From contig NZ_JAAVSY010000002.1 in NCBI RefSeq assembly GCF_012102745.1, positions 124,001 through 188,000 of the forward strand: a DNA stretch of 64,000 nt, given 5' to 3'. Shown one piece after another: positions 29,653 to 39,859 of this stretch (its first letter is position 1; each line of letters starts with the position of its first letter). Position numbers and translations under genes: made by a program. The notes under the pieces are model-generated. The model was not told the DNA's origin. It saw nothing but the letters and a program-made list of their open reading frames with translations, and did no database searches. The stretch is from Haematospirillum sp. H4485. Lineage in GTDB: Bacteria; Pseudomonadota; Alphaproteobacteria; Rhodospirillales; Rhodospirillaceae.

Positions 29653-30813
29653 CTACCCATCATCAAAGGCACCGCCGCGACCGATATGAACATCGCGGTG
29701 CACATGCACACTCATCAAAATACCAAACCCCAGCATCAGGGTAATCATGGCCGTACCGCCATAGGAAATCAGGGGCAAGGGGACCCCGACCACCGGAATC
29801 AGCCCCATCACCATGGCGGTGTTGATGAAAATGTATAAGAAGAAGTTGCACACAATGCCTATGGCCACCAGCCGCCCAAACTGATGGCGGCAACGCAGGG
29901 CAATGGCGTATCCATAAGCAATAACCAGGATATAAAGCCCCAGAAGCCCCATACCCCCCAGCATGCCGAACTCTTCACCCAGCATGGTAAAGATAAAGTC
30001 TGTCTGATGCTCGGGCAGAAAGTTCAAATGGCTCTGGGTTCCCTGCATGTACCCCTTTCCCAGCACCCCCCCGGACCCCAGGGCTATCTTGGACTGGGTA
30101 ATGTGATAACCAGCCCCGAGTGGATCACGCGAAGGATCCAGAAACGTCAGGACACGGTTTTTCTGGTAGTCGCGCAACATGCTCCAGGCGACAGGAATGA
30201 AGGCCACCCCTGATACACCGCCAACAATAAAGATCCAGATCCGTACCCCAGCCGCAAACAAAAGCGCAACCGCGCCCATCATCAACAGAAGGGCGGTCCC
30301 CAGATCGGGTTGCTTGAGAACCAGAACCACCGGCGCCGCAACGATCAGTACCGGGGGCACAAGAAAGGTCAGGCTGCGCACCTCATCGTGATCTGCGCCA
30401 TGGAAATACCGGGCCAGACACAGAATAACCGCAATCTTCATGATTTCTGAAGGCTGGATCTGGAAGACCCCCAGATCAATCCAGCGCTGCGCCCCCATAC
30501 CGATCTCGCCGCGCACCTCCACCCCGACCAGCAGGATCAGACCAACAGCATACGCTACATAGGCATAACGCATGAACTGGCGAATATCGATCACCGCACA
30601 GGCCAGGAGGAACAACAGCCCAACCCCGAAACGAACAACCTGCCGATCCGCCCAAGGCGACCAATCCCCTCCGGCGGCTGAATACAGCATCATGAAACCA
30701 ACAGAGGCCAGCAGGACAAGCAGCAAGATCAGGGACCAGCTGACATGCCACAGCTTTTCGCCTACAGGCATGTCGCCACGCCGGCGGCGCGTACCGGAAA
30801 GACCAAGGGACAT
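29653..30813 (-). CDS. rodA: RodA (MrdB), SEDS peptidoglycan polymerase
   Basis: This SEDS-family glycosyltransferase of the elongasome polymerises lipid II with PBP2. The 386 aa protein has about ten transmembrane segments. Conserved stretches include GAQRWIDLGVFQIQPSEIMKI, KQPDLGTALLLMMG and, near the end, GLIPVVGVPLPLISYGGTA. The start overlaps the mrdA stop (TGATG), so the pair is translationally coupled. It is the last gene of the mre operon. Confidence 0.95.
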   Translation of the reverse strand: MSLGLSGTRRRRGDMPVGEKLWHVSWSLILLLVLLASVGFMMLYSAAGGDWSPWADRQVVRFGVGLLFLLACAVIDIRQFMRYAYVAYAVGLILLVGVEVRGEIGMGAQRWIDLGVFQIQPSEIMKIAVILCLARYFHGADHDEVRSLTFLVPPVLIVAAPVVLVLKQPDLGTALLLMMGAVALLFAAGVRIWIFIVGGVSGVAFIPVAWSMLRDYQKNRVLTFLDPSRDPLGAGYHITQSKIALGSGGVLGKGYMQGTQSHLNFLPEHQTDFIFTMLGEEFGMLGGMGLLGLYILVIAYGYAIALRCRHQFGRLVAIGIVCNFFLYIFINTAMVMGLIPVVGVPLPLISYGGTAMITLMLGFGILMSVHVHRDVHIGRGGAFDDG

Positions 30814-32789
30814 CAGCCGCCCCTCCCGTTCTGGGTTTCAACATCAAGCGAGGGCATCTCGTCCGGTTCAACCGGGAACGATTCCTCGGGAACCGATGTG
30901 GCCTGTGCGGTTACGGGCTGTGCGGAACGCGCCGGATCCAGGCGCAGGGTTTCCGCCATGACCGAACGGGCAATCGGGGCCGCCGTGGCAGCCCCCCCAC
31001 CGCCATGTTCAATAACAACGGCCACAGCATAACGGGGCGTGGACACCGGCGCATAACAGACAAACAACGCGTGATCGCGGCGTTCCCATGGCAGATGCTC
31101 ATTCTTGATCACGCCGGTTTCCCGCTCCGCCCGCGAAATGCGCCGCACCTGGGCTGTCCCCGTCTTGCCTGCCATTTCCCCAAGATCCGACGGCAGCCTG
31201 GCCCGACGTGCGGTTCCTCCATCGGCATTCACAGCTTCCCACATCGCCCTTTGAACCAGCTGCATATGGGCCGCCGGAATACCCATGTCCGGCCCCGGCG
31301 TCGGCACACGCGGCACCAAGCTGCCCTGACTGTTCACAGTGACCCGCGACAGGGTTGGATGGACAGCCAATCCCCCGTTGGCAATACGGGCCGTCATCAT
31401 CGCAAGCTGGAGAGGTGTTGCGGTTATATACCCTTGGCCAATGGCAGCCACCACGCTCTCGCCCGGGTGCCAGACATCCCCCATGACGGCCTGTTTCCAG
31501 CCACGGTCCGGTATCAGACCGGGTTTCTCCCCGGGCAGGTCAATACCGGTCAGGGTTCCAAGACCAAAGCGACGGGCCATGTCGGCAATCCGGTCAATCC
31601 CCAGACGACGCCCCACTTCATAGAAGTACACGTCACAGGAATGACGAACAGACCCGACCATATCAACATGGCCATGCCCCTGCTTGCGCCAACAATGAAA
31701 CTTGGCCGTACCCAGGGTAAAGCTTCCCGGACAGTACACCGTCTGCTCAGGGCGAATGACACCGGCTTCCAGGGCTGCCAGCAAGACAACCATCTTGAAG
31801 ACGGACCCCGGAGCATACTGACCGGCAATGGGCTTGTTTGCCAAAGGCCCCTTGGGATTACCGGTCAAGGCTTTCCATTCTTCAGCCGTAAGTCCCCGGC
31901 TGAACGCATTGGGGTCATAGCCTGGCTGTGATGCCAAGGCCAGAAGCTCTCCGGTCATGACATCCATCACAACGACCGTTCCGCTTTCATCCCCGATCGC
32001 CTTGCAGGCAAAATCCTGAATCCTGGAGTCGATGCTCAGGGCCAGTTCTGACCCGGTCTGGCCATCAACCCGCGCCAGTTCACGGATAACACGGCCAACC
32101 GCGTTTACCTCCACCTGCAAGGTACCGCCTGTTCCGCGCAGGGCACGATCAAACTGGCGTTCGAGTCCGGCCTTTCCAATCCGGAAGCCGGGCAGATCAA
32201 GCAAAGGATCCTCGGAGCCGACAAGATCCTCTTCCGAGACAGCCGCAACATAGCCCAGGACATGCGAGGCCTCGGCACCAAAAGGGTAGTAACGCGCCAA
32301 ACCTTCGTCAATGAAAACGCCGGGCAAGTCCGGCGCATTGACCTGGATCCGGGCCATTTCCTCCCAAGTCAGGTTTTCACGAACCGGCACCGGCACAAAC
32401 CGGCGCTTGCGGCGTACTTCGCGCAGAACCCTTGTCTTGTCACCCTCACCCAATGGAACAATCCGACCGAAACGTTCCAGGGTTCCGGCCAGGTCCGGTG
32501 TTTGTTCAGAAATGATCAGGGCGCGGAAGTTCTGCTGGTTCACGGCCATGGGCACGCCGAACCGATCAACAATCTGGCCACGGGGAGGAGGAAGCAAACG
32601 CAGGTTGATGCGGTTTTCTTCGGCCAGGGTGGCATATTTCTCGGCCTCGACCACCTGAAGAAAATACATCCGCCCGACCAGGGTTGCCAGAAGAGCGGCC
32701 TTGCCAGCCCCCAGAACAGCAATCCGGCGCGTAAACAGCCGGGTCAGATCCTGTTCCCTGCGCGCTCCGCCCAGTGTACTTACAGCCAC
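30813..32789 (-). CDS. mrdA: MrdA, penicillin-binding protein 2
   Basis: This transpeptidase of the elongasome cross-links side-wall peptidoglycan. The 658 aa protein has an N-terminal anchor near residues 22-45, a pedestal domain (LLPPPRGQIVDRFGVPMAVN), and a transpeptidase domain with SxxK at Ser329-Lys332 (APGSVFKM). The second motif is in VRHSCDVYFYEVG, and the third is KTGTAQ. The start is GTG, directly after the mreD stop. Gene order mreD-mrdA-rodA is standard. Confidence 0.95.
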   Translation of the reverse strand: MAVSTLGGARREQDLTRLFTRRIAVLGAGKAALLATLVGRMYFLQVVEAEKYATLAEENRINLRLLPPPRGQIVDRFGVPMAVNQQNFRALIISEQTPDLAGTLERFGRIVPLGEGDKTRVLREVRRKRRFVPVPVRENLTWEEMARIQVNAPDLPGVFIDEGLARYYPFGAEASHVLGYVAAVSEEDLVGSEDPLLDLPGFRIGKAGLERQFDRALRGTGGTLQVEVNAVGRVIRELARVDGQTGSELALSIDSRIQDFACKAIGDESGTVVVMDVMTGELLALASQPGYDPNAFSRGLTAEEWKALTGNPKGPLANKPIAGQYAPGSVFKMVVLLAALEAGVIRPEQTVYCPGSFTLGTAKFHCWRKQGHGHVDMVGSVRHSCDVYFYEVGRRLGIDRIADMARRFGLGTLTGIDLPGEKPGLIPDRGWKQAVMGDVWHPGESVVAAIGQGYITATPLQLAMMTARIANGGLAVHPTLSRVTVNSQGSLVPRVPTPGPDMGIPAAHMQLVQRAMWEAVNADGGTARRARLPSDLGEMAGKTGTAQVRRISRAERETGVIKNEHLPWERRDHALFVCYAPVSTPRYAVAVVIEHGGGGAATAAPIARSVMAETLRLDPARSAQPVTAQATSVPEESFPVEPDEMPSLDVETQNGRGG

Positions 32790-33305
32790 TCAGACCTCCC
32801 GCAGAAAAGCCATCTGCAGTCGCCCAAAAATCCATGCGACCAGAGGATAAAAGGTGACGGTCATGAAGAACGTTGCCAGTGCCAACGGCGGATCAGACAC
32901 CATACCTTGGGCAAGACCGGAAAGGGCCCACCGCACAACCGTGGCAAAAGCCGCAACCACCAGAAAAGCCCACCACGTTACGATAAAAGACCGATTGCGG
33001 AAGAAGCGTTCCTGGGTCAGCACGATCATCAGCGACAGCATCAGGGTCAGCGAACCAACCCCCAGAGGCGTTGCACCCAGAATATCCTCCAGAAGGCCAA
33101 CAAAGAAAGCCGTGCCGTATCCGGTGATATCCGGCCGCTGGACACCCCAGTAATAAATACCGACCAAGGTCAACATCGGCGATATACTGGCAAAACCCGG
33201 CACATGCGTGGGCGTGGCCTCAACCAGCATCAGGGCAAGACACAGAAAAAACGGCAACTGGTGCCGGGCAAGTATATCCAGCCTTTGCAACAGGGATGGC
33301 TGCAT
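32790..33305 (-). CDS. mreD: MreD, rod-shape determining membrane protein
   Basis: A 171 aa inner-membrane protein with about five transmembrane segments. It belongs to the MreBCD complex that organises side-wall synthesis. GLLEDILGATPLGVGSLTLML is the recognisable MreD stretch. It lies between mreC and mrdA with essentially no gap. Confidence 0.88.
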   Translation of the reverse strand: MQPSLLQRLDILARHQLPFFLCLALMLVEATPTHVPGFASISPMLTLVGIYYWGVQRPDITGYGTAFFVGLLEDILGATPLGVGSLTLMLSLMIVLTQERFFRNRSFIVTWWAFLVVAAFATVVRWALSGLAQGMVSDPPLALATFFMTVTFYPLVAWIFGRLQMAFLREV

Positions 33306-33323
33306 GTCGCTCCTCCGCGCCCC

Positions 33324-34226
33324 TCAGCGGTTCTTTTCCGTCCGGGATTCCCCCGCCGCACCGTCAATGGATGGCGAGGTAAGGTCACTGATGACATCGG
33401 ATACACCATAGTCAACCACCCGGACATACTCCAGACGGTCACGCTGGTAATAAGGCTTGATGCGGATCTCACCATCGTTGACAGATGCCACAATACCTAC
33501 CGGCAAACCCGGCGGAAAAACACCGGCCACGCCTGATGTGGCCACACGATCCCCTGGCACCACCGCCATCTGCCCGCGGGAAAACATCAGCCGCGGTCGG
33601 TCGGTATTATCGCCGGCCAGTATAGCACGCTGCCGGGCATTGCCGATCGCAACGGGAATCCGACTGTTGATATCGGTCAGAAGCAAAACGCGCGAAGCAC
33701 GCCGCCCTGTTTCGATTACACGACCGACCAATCCCTCACCGGAAACAACGGCATGCCCCTTGGAAACTAATTCGCGGGCACCGGCCGTTACCAGGACAGA
33801 GTGCGCAAAAGCACCGCCAGTATCAGCCACAACGCGTGCGGATACAAATGTTGCCTGGGGACCGGGAACAAAATGCATCAGCTGGCGCAAGGATTCGTTT
33901 TCTGTCTCCAATACCCTGGCTGCTGTCTGCCAACGCAACAACCGCGCATTCTCGTCGCGCAAGCGGGCGTTTTCTTCCCGAATGGCAACCAATTCGCGGA
34001 TATTGGCGGTCACAGCCGTGATAAAGGACGCAGGCTGGGACATCACATCCATAACCGGAACCAAGGCATCGGCTACCCAGATCCTGACACTGCGGACAGC
34101 AACCGTATCCGCCTTGCCGACAAGCATCAGGGCAAACGACAGGATCACCAGAACGACAAAGGCAAAACGCCCGAACAAGGTGCGCAGATGGCTCAGCCGT
34201 GTTGACGTCGGCGCAGATTGCTTCAC
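33324..34226 (-). CDS. mreC: MreC, rod-shape determining protein
   Basis: A 300 aa bitopic protein of the elongasome periplasmic scaffold. One transmembrane segment lies near residues 21-40. A coiled coil follows (about 75-112, IREENARLRDENARLLRWQ). The beta-domain has the conserved GLVGRVIETG, SRVLLLTDINSRIPV, RGQMAVVPGDRVATSG and FPPGLPVGIV. The C-terminus is charged. It sits 18 bases upstream of mreD. Confidence 0.93.
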   Translation of the reverse strand: MKQSAPTSTRLSHLRTLFGRFAFVVLVILSFALMLVGKADTVAVRSVRIWVADALVPVMDVMSQPASFITAVTANIRELVAIREENARLRDENARLLRWQTAARVLETENESLRQLMHFVPGPQATFVSARVVADTGGAFAHSVLVTAGARELVSKGHAVVSGEGLVGRVIETGRRASRVLLLTDINSRIPVAIGNARQRAILAGDNTDRPRLMFSRGQMAVVPGDRVATSGVAGVFPPGLPVGIVASVNDGEIRIKPYYQRDRLEYVRVVDYGVSDVISDLTSPSIDGAAGESRTEKNR

Positions 34227-34305
34227 GTTCGGTCAGCCCCTGTTTGTGTTGCCGGCAGACTGTGGAAGTATAGCACAGCTTCCCGGAATAGCACGACCAG
34301 AGCGC

Positions 34306-35766
<1,461 letters not shown>

Positions 35767-36486
35767 ATGACTGCCTTGTCCATCACACTTGCCCTGCGTC
35801 ATACCCTCCAGGCAATTGCCCACGTCCCGAACCTTCTGGCGCACCTGATGCTGCCGGCACTGGCTGTCGCGACCCTGTCGGCTGGAATGCGGTTCAGCCT
35901 TGGACAGGAACACCCGGCGCTTGTAATCCCAAGCCTCCTGGAACTGTGGCTGGGGATCACGCTCAGCGCCAATATGGCTCGCCTGGCTGTCCTGGGACCC
36001 GATGACCTAACCAATCCCGGTCGCGCAGCCTGGAATCTGGGCAGACGGGAACTGGTGGTTCTGGTGATGAACATGTTGGTTGCCGCACCCTTCTTTGTCA
36101 GCTTGGCTGTATTTGGAGCCATAGGAGCAGGATCCACCAACGCAGGCCCTGCAATGGGCATGCTGCTTGCCTTGGCTGTAGCTGGCGGAGCATGGGTTGC
36201 CCTGCGTCTCAGCCTGGCACCGGTTGCGGCTGCGCTGGACCTGCCGGCCCCGGCCAGGGTCAGCTGGCGCGCATCGGATGGCATAGTCCTGAAGCTGTTT
36301 CTGCTGGGACTGGCCTGCACGCCGGTACACCTGCCATGGTTTGCTCTTCAGGTCACGGAACCGGACTCAGTCCTGGCTGGAATGTTGGCCGGTATCCTGC
36401 AGGTCATGGCCATGACATTCAGCTGGCTGGCCTTGGGGTTTGCCTTCCGACAGGTCCGGGACCGGGAGGGACAGACAGTATCCTGA
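35767..36486 (+). CDS. Hypothetical polytopic membrane protein
   Basis: A 239 aa protein, not recognised, with about five or six hydrophobic segments (near residues 22-40, 52-72, 95-118, 126-148, 170-190 and 205-228). Loops are short. The start ATG opens directly on an amphipathic N-terminus (MTALSITLALRHTLQAIAHV). It is followed 17 bases later by the MFS gene, so the two may be cotranscribed. Confidence 0.65.
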   Translation: MTALSITLALRHTLQAIAHVPNLLAHLMLPALAVATLSAGMRFSLGQEHPALVIPSLLELWLGITLSANMARLAVLGPDDLTNPGRAAWNLGRRELVVLVMNMLVAAPFFVSLAVFGAIGAGSTNAGPAMGMLLALAVAGGAWVALRLSLAPVAAALDLPAPARVSWRASDGIVLKLFLLGLACTPVHLPWFALQVTEPDSVLAGMLAGILQVMAMTFSWLALGFAFRQVRDREGQTVS

Positions 36487-36503
36487 TCCTGAAAGCATGA
36501 CGT

Positions 36504-37796
36504 GTGCACGGACATGCGTCTGCGACCTTAAACACCAGCACAAGGGGGCCTGTTTTGGGGCATAAGACCATACTCAGCCTGGCGGGAATCTATCTCGTCA
36601 TTTTCATCGACAGCCTGGGGGCCAGCCTGATCATCCCGATGCTGACCCCCATAGTCCATAACCCGGATATCGGGTTGATGGCCTCCGGAACCGAACACTA
36701 TCGCAATATCCTGTATGGCGTGGCTCTGGGTGCCTTTTCCTTGGCCATGTTTTTTGGCTCCCCCCTGCTTGGCTCACTGTCAGACAGCCTGGGACGCAAA
36801 AAGACCCTGCTGATCTGCCTGGCCGGTCTGGCAGCCAGCTATAGCCTGATGACCTTTGCCATCATGCTGAAAAGCGTGTGGCTGTTCATTGGCGGGCGAC
36901 TGGTCGGTGGGTTTTTCTCCGGCAGCCTGCCGGTTGCCCAGGCTGCCATTATTGATGTCACCGAACCGGATCACCGCGCCCGCTTTATCGGCTACATCAT
37001 GTTTGCAGTTTCCCTGGGGTATGTGATTGGCCCACTGGTTGGCGGGTGGTTGAGCAATCCGGATATTACGCCCTGGTTCAGCCTGACAACGCCGTTTGTG
37101 TTTGTTGCCGTCCTGTCTGTGATCAACCTGCTGGCCCTGCTGCTGACCTTCAGGGACAGCAGCCATACAGGATCCGACCGTGTACCCTACCAGAACCCGG
37201 TTCGCACCCTTGCCGATGCCTTCCATTCCGACAGCGCCCGCACCTGCTGTATCCTGCTGCTGTTCATGCTGGTGGGGTGGAACACCTTTTTCCAGTTCAT
37301 TGGTCTGTTTGTCACCCTGGAGCGGAACTTTGACCCACAGACGGTCAGTCATCTGGTTGCCTGGGCCGGTTTCGGCCTGGCCGTGTCTTTTCTGGTTCTG
37401 GTGGGCTTGGCCCTGAAATACATGAAGCCTGCCACCATGGTCTCACTGGCCCTGTTCCTCATGGCCCTGTGTATCGGGGGGGCTCTGTTTGTCTCCCACC
37501 CCTATGCACAGTATGCTCTGGCCACCATCGGGGCCTGTGGCTTCGGCCTGTCCTACAGCGGGCTGATGGCACGCCTGTCCGCCAGCTTCGATGCAGACCG
37601 GCAAGGCTCCATCATGGGGCTTGCTGCGGCAATTGCGGCCTTCAGCGCCGGCTTCTCGGCATTCTCTTTCGGAGCCATGGCCAATATCAGCCCCGGCGCC
37701 CCCCTTGCGGCGGCGCTGGCTTGCGTTGTTCTGGCCCTGTTGCTGAGCTGCCGGCCATCGCTGGATCCCGCGGCAACCCTCCAGAGCCAACCTTGA
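36504..37796 (+). CDS. MFS transporter (DHA1-type)
   Basis: A 430 aa major facilitator with about twelve transmembrane segments. The loop 2-3 motif A is GSLSDSLGRKKTLL near residue 92, and the loop 4-5 region RLVGGFFSGSLPVAQAAIIDV with YVIGPLVGGWLSNP matches the drug/H+ antiporter group. Substrate cannot be read from the sequence. The start is GTG; an internal start nearer the first transmembrane segment is possible. Confidence 0.85.
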   Translation: MHGHASATLNTSTRGPVLGHKTILSLAGIYLVIFIDSLGASLIIPMLTPIVHNPDIGLMASGTEHYRNILYGVALGAFSLAMFFGSPLLGSLSDSLGRKKTLLICLAGLAASYSLMTFAIMLKSVWLFIGGRLVGGFFSGSLPVAQAAIIDVTEPDHRARFIGYIMFAVSLGYVIGPLVGGWLSNPDITPWFSLTTPFVFVAVLSVINLLALLLTFRDSSHTGSDRVPYQNPVRTLADAFHSDSARTCCILLLFMLVGWNTFFQFIGLFVTLERNFDPQTVSHLVAWAGFGLAVSFLVLVGLALKYMKPATMVSLALFLMALCIGGALFVSHPYAQYALATIGACGFGLSYSGLMARLSASFDADRQGSIMGLAAAIAAFSAGFSAFSFGAMANISPGAPLAAALACVVLALLLSCRPSLDPAATLQSQP

Positions 37797-37808
37797 TTCC
37801 ACCCCGGG

Positions 37809-38768
37809 TCACAGCCCGGCTAACAGAGCTGCAGCCTGCTCGCACCACTGTCGGGAATCCTCCCCCGACAGGCGCAGGGTTGCCGGCAATTGATGCCGGA
37901 ACCAGGTAACCTGCCGCTTGGCAAAGTTGCGGGTTGCCTGTTGGGCTGCATCAATCGCGGCTTCTTCCGACATTACCTCATGCAACAACGCCCGCAGTTC
38001 CGGCACACCCAGTGCCTTCAGGACCGGGGCATCGGCAGGCAGCTCCATGGCATCCAGGGCCCGCACCTCGTCGCGTGCCCCCTGTTGCATCATCTGCACA
38101 AAACGCAGGTCACAACGCTGGTAGAGCCACGGACGTGCCGGATCCAGAATGATGGTCAGGACATCCGCATCAACAACCGGCACCGGCGGTTCTTTCTGCC
38201 ATGCGGTGATGGACCGTCCGGTTGCCTCCAGAACCTCCAGCGCCCGGATCTGTCTCTGGGTATCCCCCACCGACAGACGGGCCGCTGTTACGGGATCCCG
38301 CTCTGTCAGCAGGGCATGAAAGGCAATATTCCCGATGTCGTCCATCAGCGCCCGGGCCTGCACACGCACATCCCATGGAACATCCGGTATCGGCGACAGC
38401 CCATGCACCAGGGCACGCAGGTACAAACCCGTTCCGCCGGTGACAACCGGCAGGATACCCTGCTCCCGGCATCGAACAATCTCTTGCGCCGCCATATCGG
38501 CCCAGCGCGCTGCCGAACACACTTCGTCCCCACCAAGCACACCATACAGGCTGTGAGGAACGCTTTGCTCCTCTTCCACAGTCGGGCGGGCCGTGACCAC
38601 GCGCAGTTCGCGGTACACCTGCATGGAGTCCGCATTGATAACGCAGCCACCAAAGCGATGAGCCAGATCCAGGGCCAAGGCAGACTTGCCGCTGGCTGTT
38701 GGCCCGGCGACCACCACCACGGCCCTGTCACGCTGCACAGAGCCCAATGCATCAATTACCCTTGCCAA
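37809..38768 (-). CDS. miaA: MiaA, tRNA dimethylallyltransferase
   Basis: This enzyme adds dimethylallyl to A37 of tRNAs reading UNN codons. The P-loop is VVVAGPTASGKSALA, followed by NADSMQVYRELRVVTARPT, PVVTGGTGLYLRALVHG and the C-terminal ATRNFAKRQVTWFRHQ. From the TTG chosen here the protein is about 319 aa, the normal length. The more distal ATG at 38900 would add ~44 unconserved residues and overlap the divergent serB start. GTG at 38741 is another option, so only the start is uncertain. Confidence 0.9.
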   Translation of the reverse strand: MARVIDALGSVQRDRAVVVVAGPTASGKSALALDLAHRFGGCVINADSMQVYRELRVVTARPTVEEEQSVPHSLYGVLGGDEVCSAARWADMAAQEIVRCREQGILPVVTGGTGLYLRALVHGLSPIPDVPWDVRVQARALMDDIGNIAFHALLTERDPVTAARLSVGDTQRQIRALEVLEATGRSITAWQKEPPVPVVDADVLTIILDPARPWLYQRCDLRFVQMMQQGARDEVRALDAMELPADAPVLKALGVPELRALLHEVMSEEAAIDAAQQATRNFAKRQVTWFRHQLPATLRLSGEDSRQWCEQAAALLAGL

Positions 38769-38881
38769 CTGTCTTTCCTGCCTCGTAATACCTGTATCCG
38801 GATGACATACCGGGGCAAAAACCCCGGCTTCCGCGCCGGCATTCTGACCGCCTGTTCTCTTCCTTGCAAGGGCTGCCAAAA

Positions 38882-39817
38882 ATGGATTGTGTACTGACAC
38901 TCATCGCCCCCGAAGCCGGTCAGTTGAGCCCGGACATGGTAAACACCGCGCGTGCCGCCCTGCGCAGCCGCCATGCCGAAACCGGGCGCCCGGAATGGCT
39001 GGCAAAGGAAGAAGCGTGCGACATTCCCTTTAGCGCCATCGACCCCAGCCTGGCCGATGCCGCTGTTCGCCACGTCCTGCAGGGGTACCAGCTTGACTGC
39101 ATCAGCCAGCGCACGGAACACCGCCGCAAGATGCTTCTGGTCGCCGACATGGACTCCACCATCATTACCGGGGAAACGCTGGATGATCTGGCCGCCTTTG
39201 CCGGTGTCCAAGACAGGATCACGGCTATCACGGCCAAAGCCATGCGGGGCGAACTGGACTTTGAGGCCGCCCTGGAAGAACGCGTGGCCATGCTGCGCGG
39301 CCTGCCGGTCAGCACCCTGGAACAGACATGGCAGGCCATCACCCTGACCCCGGGTGCCCGCACATTGGTACAAACCATGCGGGCCCACGGGGCTTATTGC
39401 CTTCTGGCTTCGGGGGGATTCACGTTCTTCACAGAACGGGTTGCCCGGACCTGCGGCTTTGACGAACACCAGGGCAATACCCTTGATCTGGACGGGCAAG
39501 CCCTGGCCGGAACCGTCGCGTACCCGATCCTGAATCAGGGAACCAAGCTCCGCCTGCTGATGGAACGCGCCGGCGCACGGCACATCCCCCTCAGCGCCAC
39601 AGCGGCAATCGGGGATGGCGCCAACGACATCCCCATGCTGAAAGCCGCCGGCCTTGGCATTGCCTGGCGGGCAAAGCCCCTGGTCCACAACAGCACGGCG
39701 TTCCGGCTGGATTACTGCGACCTGACCGGGCTGTTGTATGCCCAAGGGTATCGCAAGGACCAGATACAGGAAAACAGCAACCCCGGTTGCGAAGCAACCC
39801 TCACTGATATAGCGTGA
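38882..39817 (+). CDS. serB: SerB, phosphoserine phosphatase
   Basis: This HAD-family phosphatase catalyses the last step of L-serine synthesis. The 311 aa protein has the nucleophile motif LLVADMDSTIITGETLDDLA (DxDST) near residue 87, motif II in LLASGGFTFFTERVA, and motif III/IV GDGANDIPMLKAAGLGIAW. The N-terminal ~80 residues form a poorly conserved regulatory-like region. It is divergent from miaA. Confidence 0.95.
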   Translation: MDCVLTLIAPEAGQLSPDMVNTARAALRSRHAETGRPEWLAKEEACDIPFSAIDPSLADAAVRHVLQGYQLDCISQRTEHRRKMLLVADMDSTIITGETLDDLAAFAGVQDRITAITAKAMRGELDFEAALEERVAMLRGLPVSTLEQTWQAITLTPGARTLVQTMRAHGAYCLLASGGFTFFTERVARTCGFDEHQGNTLDLDGQALAGTVAYPILNQGTKLRLLMERAGARHIPLSATAAIGDGANDIPMLKAAGLGIAWRAKPLVHNSTAFRLDYCDLTGLLYAQGYRKDQIQENSNPGCEATLTDIA

Positions 39818-39859
39818 CAGGTGGGATTGAACAGGGGACCGGGGGGCGACCGCATATCC

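Noticed and set aside
38769-38900. Long N-terminal extension of MiaA starting at the ATG at 38900
   Set aside because: It adds about 44 unconserved residues and would overlap the divergent serB start; the family normally begins close to the P-loop.
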